Origin: Pseudomonadota bacterium
Lineage (GTDB): Bacteria > Myxococcota_A > UBA796 > CAJQPC01
Assembly: GCA_024228935.1 (NCBI GenBank)
Contig: JAAESX010000100.1
Location: 1 to 64,000, forward strand
Direction: 5' to 3'
Length of the DNA stretch: 64,000 nt
This document shows positions 16,136 to 24,363 of this stretch, piece by piece. The position numbers were made by a program, and so were the translations under genes. Positions within the stretch are counted from its first letter, which is position 1; each line of letters begins with the position of its first letter. Under the pieces are notes generated by a model, which was not told the origin of the DNA, ran no database searches, and worked only from the letters and a program-made list of their open reading frames with translations.

Positions 16136-16782
16136 CAGGCGGCGCTCGCGGACATCTTCACGCGCGTGTCGGGCGAGGTGGCCCGGACCGTCTTCGCCTC
16201 GATGGTCACCGTGTCCGCGGACAGGGCCGCCATCTGACCCGCGCCGATGAGGATCTCCTCGGCCTCGATGCTGGCCGTCTTGCACTTGATGAGCATGCCG
16301 CCGCGGGCGTCGTGGAACGCGCAGCCTTCGGACTTCTCGGTGAGGCAGCCTCCGGCGTCGTCCAGGTCGTAGTGGACCGGCCCGGACGAGACCTGGAGTC
16401 GGGTCGTCGCCTTGGCGCCGAGCCCGATTCGCTCGCCACCTGGGGTGTCCTCGAAGTCGACGAGGTGGCCGCTCCGAGTCCACAGCACCCGGCGGTCGTC
16501 GTTCTCGTCGTCGTTCCGGTACGGCGCGGCCGTGTCCTCCTCGCCGTTGTACAGGGCGCCGAGGACGTACGGACTCATGGTCCGGTAGGCGAACATCAGG
16601 AGCACCTCGGTGCCGATGTCCGGCAGGATGACGAGCCCCCGGTCGCGCCCACCCATCGGGGTGACCATGCGGCACCAGCTCGACTCCACGCCGCTGGCCA
16701 CCGGGAAGCGCACCAGCACGCGGTGCATCGCGTTCGGGTCGCGGTTGTCGAGCACCAGGCCGACCACGCATCCGTCGATCAT
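16135..16782 (-). CDS. gp5/VgrG-type spike protein (phage baseplate assembly protein V-like), copy 1
   Basis: 215 residues with the OB-fold typical of phage gp5 and VgrG: GLVLDNRDPNAMHRVLVRFP, SSWCRMVTPMGGRDRG, LPDIGTEVLLMF, YVLGALYNGEED. A beta-rich C-terminal part (HYDLDDAGG...ALSADTVTIEAKTV) fits the triple-stranded beta-helix of the needle. No gp27 hub domain is present, so this is a stand-alone spike module. The start ATG has GAGGTGA in front. It sits between the second spike gene (9 bases upstream) and the PAAR-like gene (overlapping), so tip and spike are made together. Confidence 0.85.
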   Translation of the reverse strand: MIDGCVVGLVLDNRDPNAMHRVLVRFPVASGVESSWCRMVTPMGGRDRGLVILPDIGTEVLLMFAYRTMSPYVLGALYNGEEDTAAPYRNDDENDDRRVLWTRSGHLVDFEDTPGGERIGLGAKATTRLQVSSGPVHYDLDDAGGCLTEKSEGCAFHDARGGMLIKCKTASIEAEEILIGAGQMAALSADTVTIEAKTVRATSPDTRVKMSASAA

Positions 16783-16791
16783 CGCGTCACC

Positions 16792-17448
16792 TCAGTTGAT
16801 CAGGACGTCGGGGGCGTTGATCTGGACCTGGCTGCCGCCCAGGACGCCGGCGACCGAGCCGGCGTTCACCACGATCCCGTCGCCCGCCGTGATGGAGACG
16901 TCCTTCTCAGCTGACAGCGCGAAGGTCTCGGCCTTCACGTCGAAGTGCTCGGTGCACTCGAGCAGCACGTCGCCGTCGCAGTAGACGGAGACCACCTTGT
17001 TGGTGGCGTCCATCAGGATGCGGATGGCGCCGTTGTTGGTGATGATCTCGATGCTCTCGCCGCCGTCCGTGTCGTCGAACGTGACCTTGTGGCCGCTGCG
17101 GCTCTTGAACACCCGCAGGTTGTTCTCGCCGTCTTCGTTCGCGTACGGCGGGGTGTCGACGCCGTTGTACAGGCTGCCGACGATGACCGCGTGCTGGATG
17201 TCGCCGTGCATGAACGACACGAGCACCTCGTCGTCGATCTCCGGGATCGTCATCCAGCCGCGGTCGCGACCGGCCATCGGCATGTTCAGTCGAGCCCAGG
17301 TGGACTCGGGCATCCCGGGCAGGGTGGGGAACTTCACCTTGATCCGCCCCATCCCACCGGGGTCGCGGTTGTCGACGACGAGCGCCTCGACGACGCCGGG
17401 CATCCGGGCTCCGACGGGTCGTCCGTGGCGGTCTGTGACGCGTGCCAT
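16792..17448 (-). CDS. gp5/VgrG-type spike protein (phage baseplate assembly protein V-like), copy 2
   Basis: 218 residues; ATG 17448 is chosen because GGAGGA precedes it closely. Same OB-fold signature as copy 1: VVDNRDPGGMGRIKVKFPTL, NMPMAGRDRGWMTIPEIDDE, VLVSFMHGDIQHAVIVGSL, LYNGVDTPPYANEDGENN. The C-terminal third is a long beta-repeat (EIITNNGAIRILMDATNKVV, FALSAEKDVSITAGDG). First gene of the spike operon, preceded by tandem box C. Two different spike proteins in tandem could form alternative or mixed trimers. Confidence 0.87.
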   Translation of the reverse strand: MARVTDRHGRPVGARMPGVVEALVVDNRDPGGMGRIKVKFPTLPGMPESTWARLNMPMAGRDRGWMTIPEIDDEVLVSFMHGDIQHAVIVGSLYNGVDTPPYANEDGENNLRVFKSRSGHKVTFDDTDGGESIEIITNNGAIRILMDATNKVVSVYCDGDVLLECTEHFDVKAETFALSAEKDVSITAGDGIVVNAGSVAGVLGGSQVQINAPDVLIN

Positions 17449-17499
17449 GAGGTCCTCCAACCGTGTGCCCGCAGAGCTTCGCGAGCGTGGTGTCCGGGG

Positions 17500-17518
17500 C
17501 CGATGACGCCCCGATGAC
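17500..17518 (-). promoter_or_regulatory. Tandem GTCATCGG box C
   Basis: Read on the minus strand: GTCATCGG at 17518-17511 and 17507-17500, 11 bases apart, placed directly after the stop of the FHA-winged-helix gene. AAGCTC at 17479-17474 lies 20 bases after the second copy, as in A and B, but the ATG (17448) is 51 bases away rather than 31, leaving room for a Shine-Dalgarno sequence. Confidence 0.75.
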
Positions 17519-17519
17519 C

Positions 17520-18440
17520 TCAGGTCGAGACGACGGCCCCCCGAGCGACGTGGAACGCCGCGCCGCCTCCGCCGCGGGCCCGCACCAGGATGGGCCCGGG
17601 GTTCACGCCGCCGCGCACCAGGTCCTTCCGGCAGCGGTGGACGAGCGTGTTGATGTCCGTCCGTCCGCGGTCGGCCTGACCGGGCCAGATGCCGCGCAAC
17701 AGGGTCTCGTCGTCGACGAACTCGCCCGGGGTCCGCAGCAGCAGCGCGACGAGACGGGCCCGCAGCTCGGGGAGTTCGACGGAGACCGGGGTCTGCCGAG
17801 CGAATCCCAGCTCCAGGCGCGCGCCGGTCGGCAGGAACGAGAACGCGACCTGGATGGGCAGGTGTGCGGCCAGGAGCGTCGCGCCGGTCTCGCCGCCCGC
17901 GACGTCGATGCCGACGTGTTCTCCGGCGATGGCCAGCTCGTCGCCGGACTCCAGCACCTCGACCCAGCCGGGCTCGAACGTCTCGCCGGCCACGGTGACC
18001 TGCTGGCTGACCTCGAGCACCAGGCTGCCCTGGGCCTCGACCAGCACCAGCGCGTGCTCGCGCCACCCCGGCACGACCACGTCGTCCCGGCCTCCGCCGA
18101 TGCGCAGGCGCCCGCGCACGCCGAAGCGCCGCCCGCGGACGCGCGCGACCCAGCGGCCGCCGCTCTCGCCGTCGGTTCCGACCGTCAGGGTCAGCCCGGG
18201 GAACTCGATCCGGTCCCCGGCAGCCAGCTTCCGAACCGTCGTCGCCACGCCCGAGACCAACGTGGGGTTGCGGCCGACGCTTCGCAGCTCGGGCCCGTCG
18301 TGTCCGACCAGGACGATGGCCTGGATGGAGCTCACCTGCCGGTCGTCGATGACGACGTCGCAGTCGGATCGTCTCCCCAGCACCACACCGCGGCCGTCGA
18401 GCCGTCGCCTCACGCCGTCTGGAAACTCAAGCCACCACAC
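17520..18440 (-). CDS. FHA-domain transcriptional regulator with C-terminal OmpR-type winged helix
   Basis: 306 residues, GTG 18440 start (MWWLEFPDGVRRRLDGRG). The N-terminal FHA domain (about 10-90) has LGRRSDCDVVIDD, matching the phosphothreonine-binding GR...S...D...I pattern. A second FHA-like or beta-rich region follows (RLRIGGGRDDVVVPG). The C-terminal 85 residues (EFVDDETLLRGIWPGQADRG, TDINTLVHRCRKDLV) resemble an OmpR/PhoB-type winged helix. FHA-winged-helix fusions such as EmbR respond to Ser/Thr kinases. It lies 10 bases after a kinase gene and just before box C. As OmpR-type proteins bind direct repeats spaced by about one helical turn, it is the best candidate to bind the 11-base-spaced boxes (inference). 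Confidence 0.82.
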   Translation of the reverse strand: MWWLEFPDGVRRRLDGRGVVLGRRSDCDVVIDDRQVSSIQAIVLVGHDGPELRSVGRNPTLVSGVATTVRKLAAGDRIEFPGLTLTVGTDGESGGRWVARVRGRRFGVRGRLRIGGGRDDVVVPGWREHALVLVEAQGSLVLEVSQQVTVAGETFEPGWVEVLESGDELAIAGEHVGIDVAGGETGATLLAAHLPIQVAFSFLPTGARLELGFARQTPVSVELPELRARLVALLLRTPGEFVDDETLLRGIWPGQADRGRTDINTLVHRCRKDLVRGGVNPGPILVRARGGGGAAFHVARGAVVST

Positions 18441-18450
18441 AGGTGGCAGC

Positions 18451-20001
18451 CTACACCGACGGCTGGTCCTCGGGCGGCAGCAGTCGGGTGCCCCAGGGGT
18501 GCGCCGTGAGGAGATGGCGCGCCTGCTCCAACGAGCGGGTGTCGAGCCGGCCGTCGATCGCCTGCTCGAACAGCGCCGCGAAGCGCAGAGCCGTCGGGCG
18601 CTGGATCGGGTCCTTGGCCAGTCCGAGAGCCAGAACGGCATCGATCTGCTCGGGCAGCTCGGTCCACTCGCCGGGGCGCCGGGGCATGTCGTAGAGCACC
18701 TGGACCATCCAGGCCTGATCCCGGCCTCGGAACGGCGGGACCCCCGTCAGCGCGCGGTAGGCGACGGTGGCGAGCGCGAACACGTCGGTGCGCTGGCTGA
18801 CCGGCTGGGCCTTGGTCTGTTCCGGCGCCATGTACCCGGGCGTGCCCATCAGGAGCCCCTGGGTGAGGGTCGCGTCGTAGCCCTCGTACTTGCTGATGCC
18901 GAAGTCCAGGACCTTCCACGTGTCCCCAGCGGCGAACAGGTTGCTCGGCTTGATGTCCCGGTGGACGATGCCGCGCTCCCGAGCGGCGTCGAGCGCGAGC
19001 GCCACGTGCTGGACCAGGGTGCGGACCTCGGGCACGGGCAGCATCGGCCGGCGCCGCAGCCGACGGCCCAGGTCCTCGCCGTCGAGCCGCTCCATGACGA
19101 TGCCGGTCGTGGGGCCCTCCAGGACGTCCAGGATGCGCACCACGTGGGGGCTCTCCAGCCGCGCGACCACGTCCGCCTCTCGCTCGAACAGGTGCTGGTG
19201 CTCACCGCGCGTCAGCATCTTCGCCGCGCCGCGAACCGCGTCCCGTTCACAGGCGTAGATGACGCCTGTGGCGCCGCGACCGAGCACGCCGCCCAGCCTC
19301 CAGCCCCCGACGTCCTGGCCGGTCAGGGGGCCCTCGTTCAGGGCGCCCTTCGCCTCATCCAGCAGGGCCTCGGCTTCCTCGCGGGCGGCGGCGTCGCGGT
19401 CGCGGTCCAGGCGCAGCCCCTGGGCTTCGGCCAGGGCCTGGGTCGAGGCGCTGTAGCTGGCGCGCGCGAACGCGTACGACATGGCGTAGACGAGGTGGGT
19501 GAGGCAGGCGTAGAGCCAGCCCATGCCGGGCGACAACAGGTCGACGCTCAGCAGCCCGGGATCCGCGACCACGTCCAGCAGGATGAGCAGCTGCACGACG
19601 GCCTGCGCACCGGCGAGCACGGCGTAGGCTGCCAAAGCCGCCCGGGTGCTCCGCAGCAGGCCGAAGAACATGATCGGCATCATCAGGACGACGGGGGCGG
19701 GCGACCACATCCCGTAGAACAGGCAGGCGAGCACCCCGGTCAGGTTGCAGATGGCCACGACGGTGGCGGCCTTGGCCGACGAGTAGTTCGACTCGTCCCG
19801 GATGTGGAGCCCGAACCACGTGTAGGCGACCAGCATCACGAACACGCCGGCCAGGAACGCGCTGCGGAAGGCGGGGTCGCCGGGGACCGCCAACGTCGCC
19901 AGGCCGCCGAGGCCTGCCAGGACGCCGGACAGCACCAGGAACGCTCGCATGCGGAGCAGCTCGTCGCGGGCCTGTGTGCGCTGGAGTCGGGTGGTCGACA
20001 T
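18451..20001 (-). CDS. Membrane Ser/Thr protein kinase paired with the FHA regulator
   Basis: 516 residues. N-terminal membrane domain of about six helices (residues 20-185), a charged helical linker (LRLDRDRDAAAREEAEALLD), then a kinase domain from about 230 with LGRGATGVIYA, Lys in RGAAKML, HRDIKPSN, DFGISK and MAPEQ. All catalytic residues are present. Same unusual membrane-then-kinase layout and nearly the same offset as the kinase at 13610-15166, so the two are likely paralogues bracketing the spike genes. ATTCTA at 20008-20013 (TAGAAT on the coding strand) is a possible -10, six bases before ATG 20001. The FHA regulator follows after 10 bases. Confidence 0.9.
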   Translation of the reverse strand: MSTTRLQRTQARDELLRMRAFLVLSGVLAGLGGLATLAVPGDPAFRSAFLAGVFVMLVAYTWFGLHIRDESNYSSAKAATVVAICNLTGVLACLFYGMWSPAPVVLMMPIMFFGLLRSTRAALAAYAVLAGAQAVVQLLILLDVVADPGLLSVDLLSPGMGWLYACLTHLVYAMSYAFARASYSASTQALAEAQGLRLDRDRDAAAREEAEALLDEAKGALNEGPLTGQDVGGWRLGGVLGRGATGVIYACERDAVRGAAKMLTRGEHQHLFEREADVVARLESPHVVRILDVLEGPTTGIVMERLDGEDLGRRLRRRPMLPVPEVRTLVQHVALALDAARERGIVHRDIKPSNLFAAGDTWKVLDFGISKYEGYDATLTQGLLMGTPGYMAPEQTKAQPVSQRTDVFALATVAYRALTGVPPFRGRDQAWMVQVLYDMPRRPGEWTELPEQIDAVLALGLAKDPIQRPTALRFAALFEQAIDGRLDTRSLEQARHLLTAHPWGTRLLPPEDQPSV

Positions 20002-20007
20002 CGGCCG

Positions 20008-20013
20008 ATTCTA
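20008..20013 (-). promoter_or_regulatory. Candidate -10 hexamer TAGAAT for the kinase-FHA operon
   Basis: TAGAAT on the minus strand, 6 bases before ATG 20001, with no Shine-Dalgarno between. It overlaps the stop region of the amidase gene upstream. Confidence 0.45.
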
Positions 20014-21474
20014 CGGGTTCACCGTCACCGGCTCTCGTCGACGGAGCAGGAGCAGAGCGAGCCAGAGTCCCCCGAGCGGAGCGGTGTGACAGCCGGCGTG
20101 GATGGGCACCAGCGACCCGGGAGGCGCCACGGCGGTTCGCCCGGGGTCGGAGTGCACGGGGTCGGCGCTGTCGGTGTCGGCCGGTCCCTCGCTGGTCGCG
20201 ATGACGGTCAGGACCAGCTCGTCGTCGCCAGGGCCTCCGTCGTCGGCGAACCACGTGACCCACTCCTCGACCAGCCCCAGGGCCTGCGTGTGCGTGCCCT
20301 CGGTCGGAGCCACGACCTCGAACGAGAAGCGCCCCAGCTCGCCGGGCGCGACGTCCTCGTCCGGGCCCGTGATGCGGGTCGTCGACAGCCAGCTGCCGGC
20401 CTCCAGCGCGCTGGCCTCGTCTCGCGGGAGAGGAGCGAGGCTCGTGTTCGACGTCCAGGTCCCCGACCCGTCGTTCGACAGCTCGAGCCAGACTGTCGCG
20501 GGCTCACCGACCCTCACCTCGAGGCCGTCCATGGGCGTCGAGGAGCGGACGAGCGAGCCCGCCCACGTGGGCCCCGGCGGCTCAGGCGGCTCGAGCAGCT
20601 CGTCGAACCGCTCAAGCACCAGGTCCCCGGGGCATGCCGTGCTGTTGCCCGGCCAGTCGCGGTGACCGCGGACCGTGTCGTCGCTCACGTCGAACGACTC
20701 CAGGTCGCTGAACGTGTGGATGAGCAGGTTGGCGGACGCGATCATCTCGTCCGTGGCCTCGTGCGTCGTGCCGCAGCCGTCCACGTCGTAGCAGCCCAGG
20801 AAGCAGACGGCGCTGTTGCCGTCGTTGTTCCCGCCCCCGGTGGCGCCGCTGGTGTAGTCGAACGGCCGCCCCTCCCACAGGGATCCGTCGTGACCCACGA
20901 GGAACTGGTACGGGATGTCGCAGTAGCTCCCGCTGCCCATGGCGTAGGCCTGCAGTGCGCGCACCGAGCCCTGGACGCTGCCGCCGTACTCCTGTGAGCC
21001 GGCGGTGTGGTGCACGGCCATGCGGTACCAGTCGTCCTCGGTCGACGTGCAGTTGGTGGCGTCCGCGCCCCAGTCGTCCCGCGACGTCACCCCGATGGCC
21101 TTGAGCTCGTCGGGGAGGACGCCGGCGGTCGGGGGCGGCGGGCTGCCCGTCTGGGGCTCGGGCTCCGGCACGAACAGGTCCCAGTCGAGGCGGGTGATGC
21201 GGTCGTCGTCGGGGCTCGTCAGACGCACGGTCGTGACGGGCTGGCCGACATCGGCGAACAGCACCGCGACGCGCCCGCTCCGCCAGGCCTCCTGTGCCTG
21301 GACCTCGTGGCTGCCGGACCGCACGACGACGCGGACCGGCTCGCTGTCGACCGTCTCGACGATCATCCCGACCCGTGTCCCGGCCCCGGCCAGGGGCGCG
21401 TCCCACGTGGTCAGCGTGTTCGACGGGGGGACCGGAGGGCCATGCGCGAGCGCGACGGGGAGCCAGATCAACAT
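20011..21474 (-). CDS. Exported N-acetylmuramoyl-L-alanine amidase (PGRP/amidase_2) with MYXO-CTERM-like tail
   Basis: 487 residues with signal peptide (MLIWLPVALAHG). After an N-terminal beta domain comes the amidase/peptidoglycan-recognition domain at about 120-280: SRDDWGAD, the Zn ligand His in MAVHHTAG, YQFLVGHDGSLWEGRP, and VRGHRDWPGNSTACPG with the distal His and Cys ligands. An immunoglobulin-like domain follows. The end, GCHTAPLGGLWLALLLLRRR, is a MYXO-CTERM-type sorting tail (Cys, hydrophobic helix, Arg cluster), used in myxobacteria to anchor surface proteins. Predicted to cleave the amide between MurNAc and the stem peptide. AGCCTA at 21481-21486 (TAGGCT) is a likely -10, six bases from ATG. 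Confidence 0.88.
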   Translation of the reverse strand: MLIWLPVALAHGPPVPPSNTLTTWDAPLAGAGTRVGMIVETVDSEPVRVVVRSGSHEVQAQEAWRSGRVAVLFADVGQPVTTVRLTSPDDDRITRLDWDLFVPEPEPQTGSPPPPTAGVLPDELKAIGVTSRDDWGADATNCTSTEDDWYRMAVHHTAGSQEYGGSVQGSVRALQAYAMGSGSYCDIPYQFLVGHDGSLWEGRPFDYTSGATGGGNNDGNSAVCFLGCYDVDGCGTTHEATDEMIASANLLIHTFSDLESFDVSDDTVRGHRDWPGNSTACPGDLVLERFDELLEPPEPPGPTWAGSLVRSSTPMDGLEVRVGEPATVWLELSNDGSGTWTSNTSLAPLPRDEASALEAGSWLSTTRITGPDEDVAPGELGRFSFEVVAPTEGTHTQALGLVEEWVTWFADDGGPGDDELVLTVIATSEGPADTDSADPVHSDPGRTAVAPPGSLVPIHAGCHTAPLGGLWLALLLLRRREPVTVNP

Positions 21475-21545
21475 GGACGCAGCCTACAGCCGAGCGGCGG
21501 CCCGAGCCTTGCATTCGGAAACGGCACATCGCTCCGGAGTCCCGA

Positions 21546-22511
21546 ATGGCCGAAGAACTGTGCGCGCAGACCCATGCCGTGGGCGAGACGCCCCTGATCG
21601 AGGTCGACGGTGTCTACGCGAAGCTGGAGTGCACGAACCCTTGCGGGAGCATCAAGGACCGCATCGCGCTCTACATCCTGCGCGAGAGCCGGGAGCGCGG
21701 TCTCCTGGGGCCGGGACAGCACATCGTCGAGGCGACCAGCGGCAACACCGGCATCGCGCTCGCGTACTTTGCTCGTCTGTCGGGCCACCCGGTCACCATC
21801 GTCATGCCCGAGGACATGACCCACGAGCGCAAGACCATCCTTCGCGACCTGGGCGCTGAGCTGGTCCAGGTGAGCAAGGAGGGCAGCTTCGCCGAGGCCG
21901 CCCGGGTCCGCGACGCGCTGGCCTGGGAGAACGGCTGGTTCAACCCGGACCAGTTCGGGAACCCCCTGAACGTCGAGTGCCACGAGCGCACGACCGGGCA
22001 GGAGATCGTCGAGCAGATCCGGGTCCGGGACCTGCCGCGGGTCGACGCATTCGTGGCCGGCGTGGGCACGGGCGGGACCCTCATCGGGGTCGCGCGCCGT
22101 CTGCGCGCCGAGTGGCCGGGTGTGCGCATCGCGGCGGTCGAGCCGGCCGAGTCCGCCGTCATGGGCGGGGGCTCCGCGGGGTCGCACGGCATCGGGGGCA
22201 TCGGCGACGGCTTCATCCCAGCCATCGCCGCCGGCCCCACCGGTCTGCACGAGCTGATCGACAGCGTCATCCAGGTCTCGACCGAGGACGCTCGGACCGC
22301 GGCCAACGCGCTCTCGGACGTGCACGGGTACTGCGTGGGCATGTCCAGCGGAGCCAACTGGCTGGCGGCGAAGCGGCTCCGCGAGCGCTTCGGCGTCGTC
22401 GTCACCGTGTTCGCCGACAGCTACGCGAAGTACCAGTCGATGGGTCTACGGCACTGCTCGACGGGTGGGTGCGCGTACGAGCACCAGCCCCAGGTCAGTC
22501 CTCCGGTGTGA
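21546..22511 (+). CDS. Cysteine synthase / PLP-dependent beta-replacing enzyme
   Basis: 321 residues. ATG 21546 has CGGAG about 8 bases before it. Motifs of the fold-type II O-acetylserine sulfhydrylase family: NPCGSIKDRIA with the PLP Lys, TSGNTGIALA for the substrate loop, GVGTGGTL for the PLP phosphate, and GIGGIGDGFIP. It makes cysteine from O-acetylserine and sulfide, or could be a cystathionine beta-synthase without a CBS module. The C-terminus has extra cysteines (HCSTGGCAYE). Its 3' end overlaps the convergent lipoprotein gene by 17 bases. Confidence 0.9.
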   Translation: MAEELCAQTHAVGETPLIEVDGVYAKLECTNPCGSIKDRIALYILRESRERGLLGPGQHIVEATSGNTGIALAYFARLSGHPVTIVMPEDMTHERKTILRDLGAELVQVSKEGSFAEAARVRDALAWENGWFNPDQFGNPLNVECHERTTGQEIVEQIRVRDLPRVDAFVAGVGTGGTLIGVARRLRAEWPGVRIAAVEPAESAVMGGGSAGSHGIGGIGDGFIPAIAAGPTGLHELIDSVIQVSTEDARTAANALSDVHGYCVGMSSGANWLAAKRLRERFGVVVTVFADSYAKYQSMGLRHCSTGGCAYEHQPQVSPPV

Positions 22512-22800
22512 CGGAGCAGTCCCACACGCGCCCGCACGCCGGCGGGAAGTCCGGCTCGGTGGTGTACTCGTCCATGCACTCCATCTCTTCGACCCCGGCG
22601 ACGCACAGCTCCGCTTCCTCCGCGTCGTAGGCGCAGTCGGTCACCGCCCAGGGCTCGTCCTCGGCCGCGGCCAGGCACTCCTCGTACCCGGCGTAGGGCG
22701 TGCACTCGTCCTGCCAGACGCAGAACGCGTCGTCGTAGTCGGCCTGGAACTCCCGTTCCTCGTACTCGCCCGCGCAGGCCAGCCAGATCAGCAGGCTCAT
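22495..22800 (-). CDS. Small cysteine-rich lipoprotein
   Basis: 101 residues with leader MSLLIWLAC and lipobox Cys, then an acidic, Cys-rich body (about eight Cys: CVWQDECTPYAGYEECLAAA, DCAYDAEEAELC, ECMDEY, CGRVWDCS). The spacing suggests a disulfide-bonded helical domain seen in many small myxobacterial lipoproteins of unknown function. Its ATG overlaps the stop of the DUF2330 gene (ATGA), so it is translated with it. Confidence 0.75.
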   Translation of the reverse strand: MSLLIWLACAGEYEEREFQADYDDAFCVWQDECTPYAGYEECLAAAEDEPWAVTDCAYDAEEAELCVAGVEEMECMDEYTTEPDFPPACGRVWDCSVTPED

Positions 22801-24287
22801 GCGAGCCACCGTCGGCGAAGACCCCACAGGAGCACCGGGACGCCGAACAGCAGTGCGCGGCTCCCCGTCTGGCCCGCGCAGCCGCAAGGCGCGTCCTCGA
22901 CGGGCACCTCGTCGCCGTAGACGGGGTCCGAGCCGGCCTCGAGGGCCCACCACTCGGCCGAGTAGCAGGCCCCGGGGTCGTCGACCTCGCCTTCGCAGAC
23001 GGGCAACAGGCTCTCGAGCTCCCAGCTGTGTTCCACGTACCGGAGCTGGGTGTCCTCGAGGATCTTGCTGCCGTAGAGCGCCAGGTCACTGTCGACCCCG
23101 CCCGGGGTGTACCGGAGCCGCAGGCGGGTCACCCGGTAGCCGTTGTAGTTGCTGACGCCGCCGTACCCCAGGTCCTCGACCTCGGACGAGTCCAGCGGGC
23201 CGACCTCGGTGCACGGGTCGCACTTCCCCTGGCCCGAGCTGTACTCGGTGATCCAGCCCAGATCGTCGACGCCTTCGAGCTCCAGCGGGTTGTCCGAGAT
23301 GGCGATGGCCTCGGTGAACCGGTCCTCTTACCAGCTGTGGAAGTCCTGCTCGCCGAGCTGGGCCATGCACTCGGCTTCGGGTGCGTCTCGCTCGGGGTAG
23401 TTGCTGATGCCGTACCGACCCTCGTCGTCCGCAGCGACGACGACGATGGCCAGGTCCTGCACGCCGGCCGAGTTCGCGGCGCCGAGCTTGATCGGGAGCC
23501 CCAGGCCTGCGGAGTGGTGCCCGATCTGCGGGGCGGACAGGTAGCCGTCGGCCAGCGAGACGCGGTCCAGGTCGACCTTCAGGGCCAGGAACCAGCTGCC
23601 GTTGTCGACGTGCTCGGCCAGCGCATCGCCGGTCTGCTCGCCGGGGGCGAACCCATAGGTGTCCAGCCAGCCCTGCAGCCCGTCCCCGTCTCGGGGGCTG
23701 ATGACGAACGCGGTGTACTCGCCGAGCTGGAACTCCTCCTCGACGATGGTCCCCGTCGCCGTGTCCACCCAGGCCGGGTCGTCGTCCTCCCAGGAGTCCT
23801 CGGTCTCCTCGGAGCCCTCGAACCAGGTCGAGGCGTTGTCCGAGGAACCGCCGGACATCGCACAGCCCGTCGACGTGCTCGAGCTGCTGGTCGAGCTGCC
23901 GCCGCTGTCCAGCGCCGTGTCCAGGGGGTCGTTCGAGACCGACGCCTTGGTGCTGATCGGGGCCCGCTCGACGTTCGTGTAGAAGTCCTCGCACGTGTAC
24001 GTGACGCGTCGGGGCGACGTGAAGGCGCCGATCTTCTCCAGGAGCGCGCGGTCGGCGAGTCGGATGTTGTTCTCGTCGAACCCGTCGGGCACAGGGATGA
24101 CGAGCGCGAAGCTCGACGAGTCGCCCTGGATGTCGTTGAGCATCGACAGCGTGGTCGCGGTGCCGTCGCGCGCGATGACCATGCGGGAGGCGCGGTTCGT
24201 GAGCTCGACGCCTTCTTCGGCGACGTACGCACCACAGAACGCATGGGCATCGGAGCCCATCGAGAGGAGAGCCAGGATGCTGGTCAT
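22797..24287 (-). pseudogene. DUF2330 protein with MYXO-CTERM-like tail, interrupted by one in-frame TAA
   Basis: From ATG 24287 a signal peptide (ILALLSMGSDAHAFCG) leads into a DUF2330 domain (FALVIPVPDGFDENNIRLAD, FVISPRDGDGLQGWLDTYGF) with a Ser/Thr-rich insertion and several cysteines. A TAA at 23328-23330 stops it after 319 residues. The same frame continues without any shift through coding-like sequence (RFTEAIAISDNPLELEGVDD, CDPC, YRVTRLRLRYTPGG) to CGCAGQ...LLFGVPVLLWGLRRRW, a MYXO-CTERM-like tail, and stops at 22797. So one gene is probably broken by a single nonsense change or base error. DUF2330 proteins are exported and of unknown role. The second half has an in-frame GTG at 23132 but no leader. 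Confidence 0.75.
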
Positions 24288-24363
24288 GTCTCACCAAGGT
24301 CCCTGCTCGGACCGTGGGGAACCTTGGCGCGGCGGATCCGGGGTCCGTGATACCGGCGGTGTC

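Noticed and set aside
16135..17448. A prophage tail region
   Set aside because: Only spike and tip proteins are present, with kinases and a regulator instead of capsid, sheath, tail-fibre or lysis genes, so a secretion or injection accessory block is more likely than a prophage.
23328..23330. Recoded stop (selenocysteine or pyrrolysine) in the DUF2330 gene
   Set aside because: The codon is TAA, which encodes neither, and no active-site residue is expected there. A nonsense change or base error is more likely.
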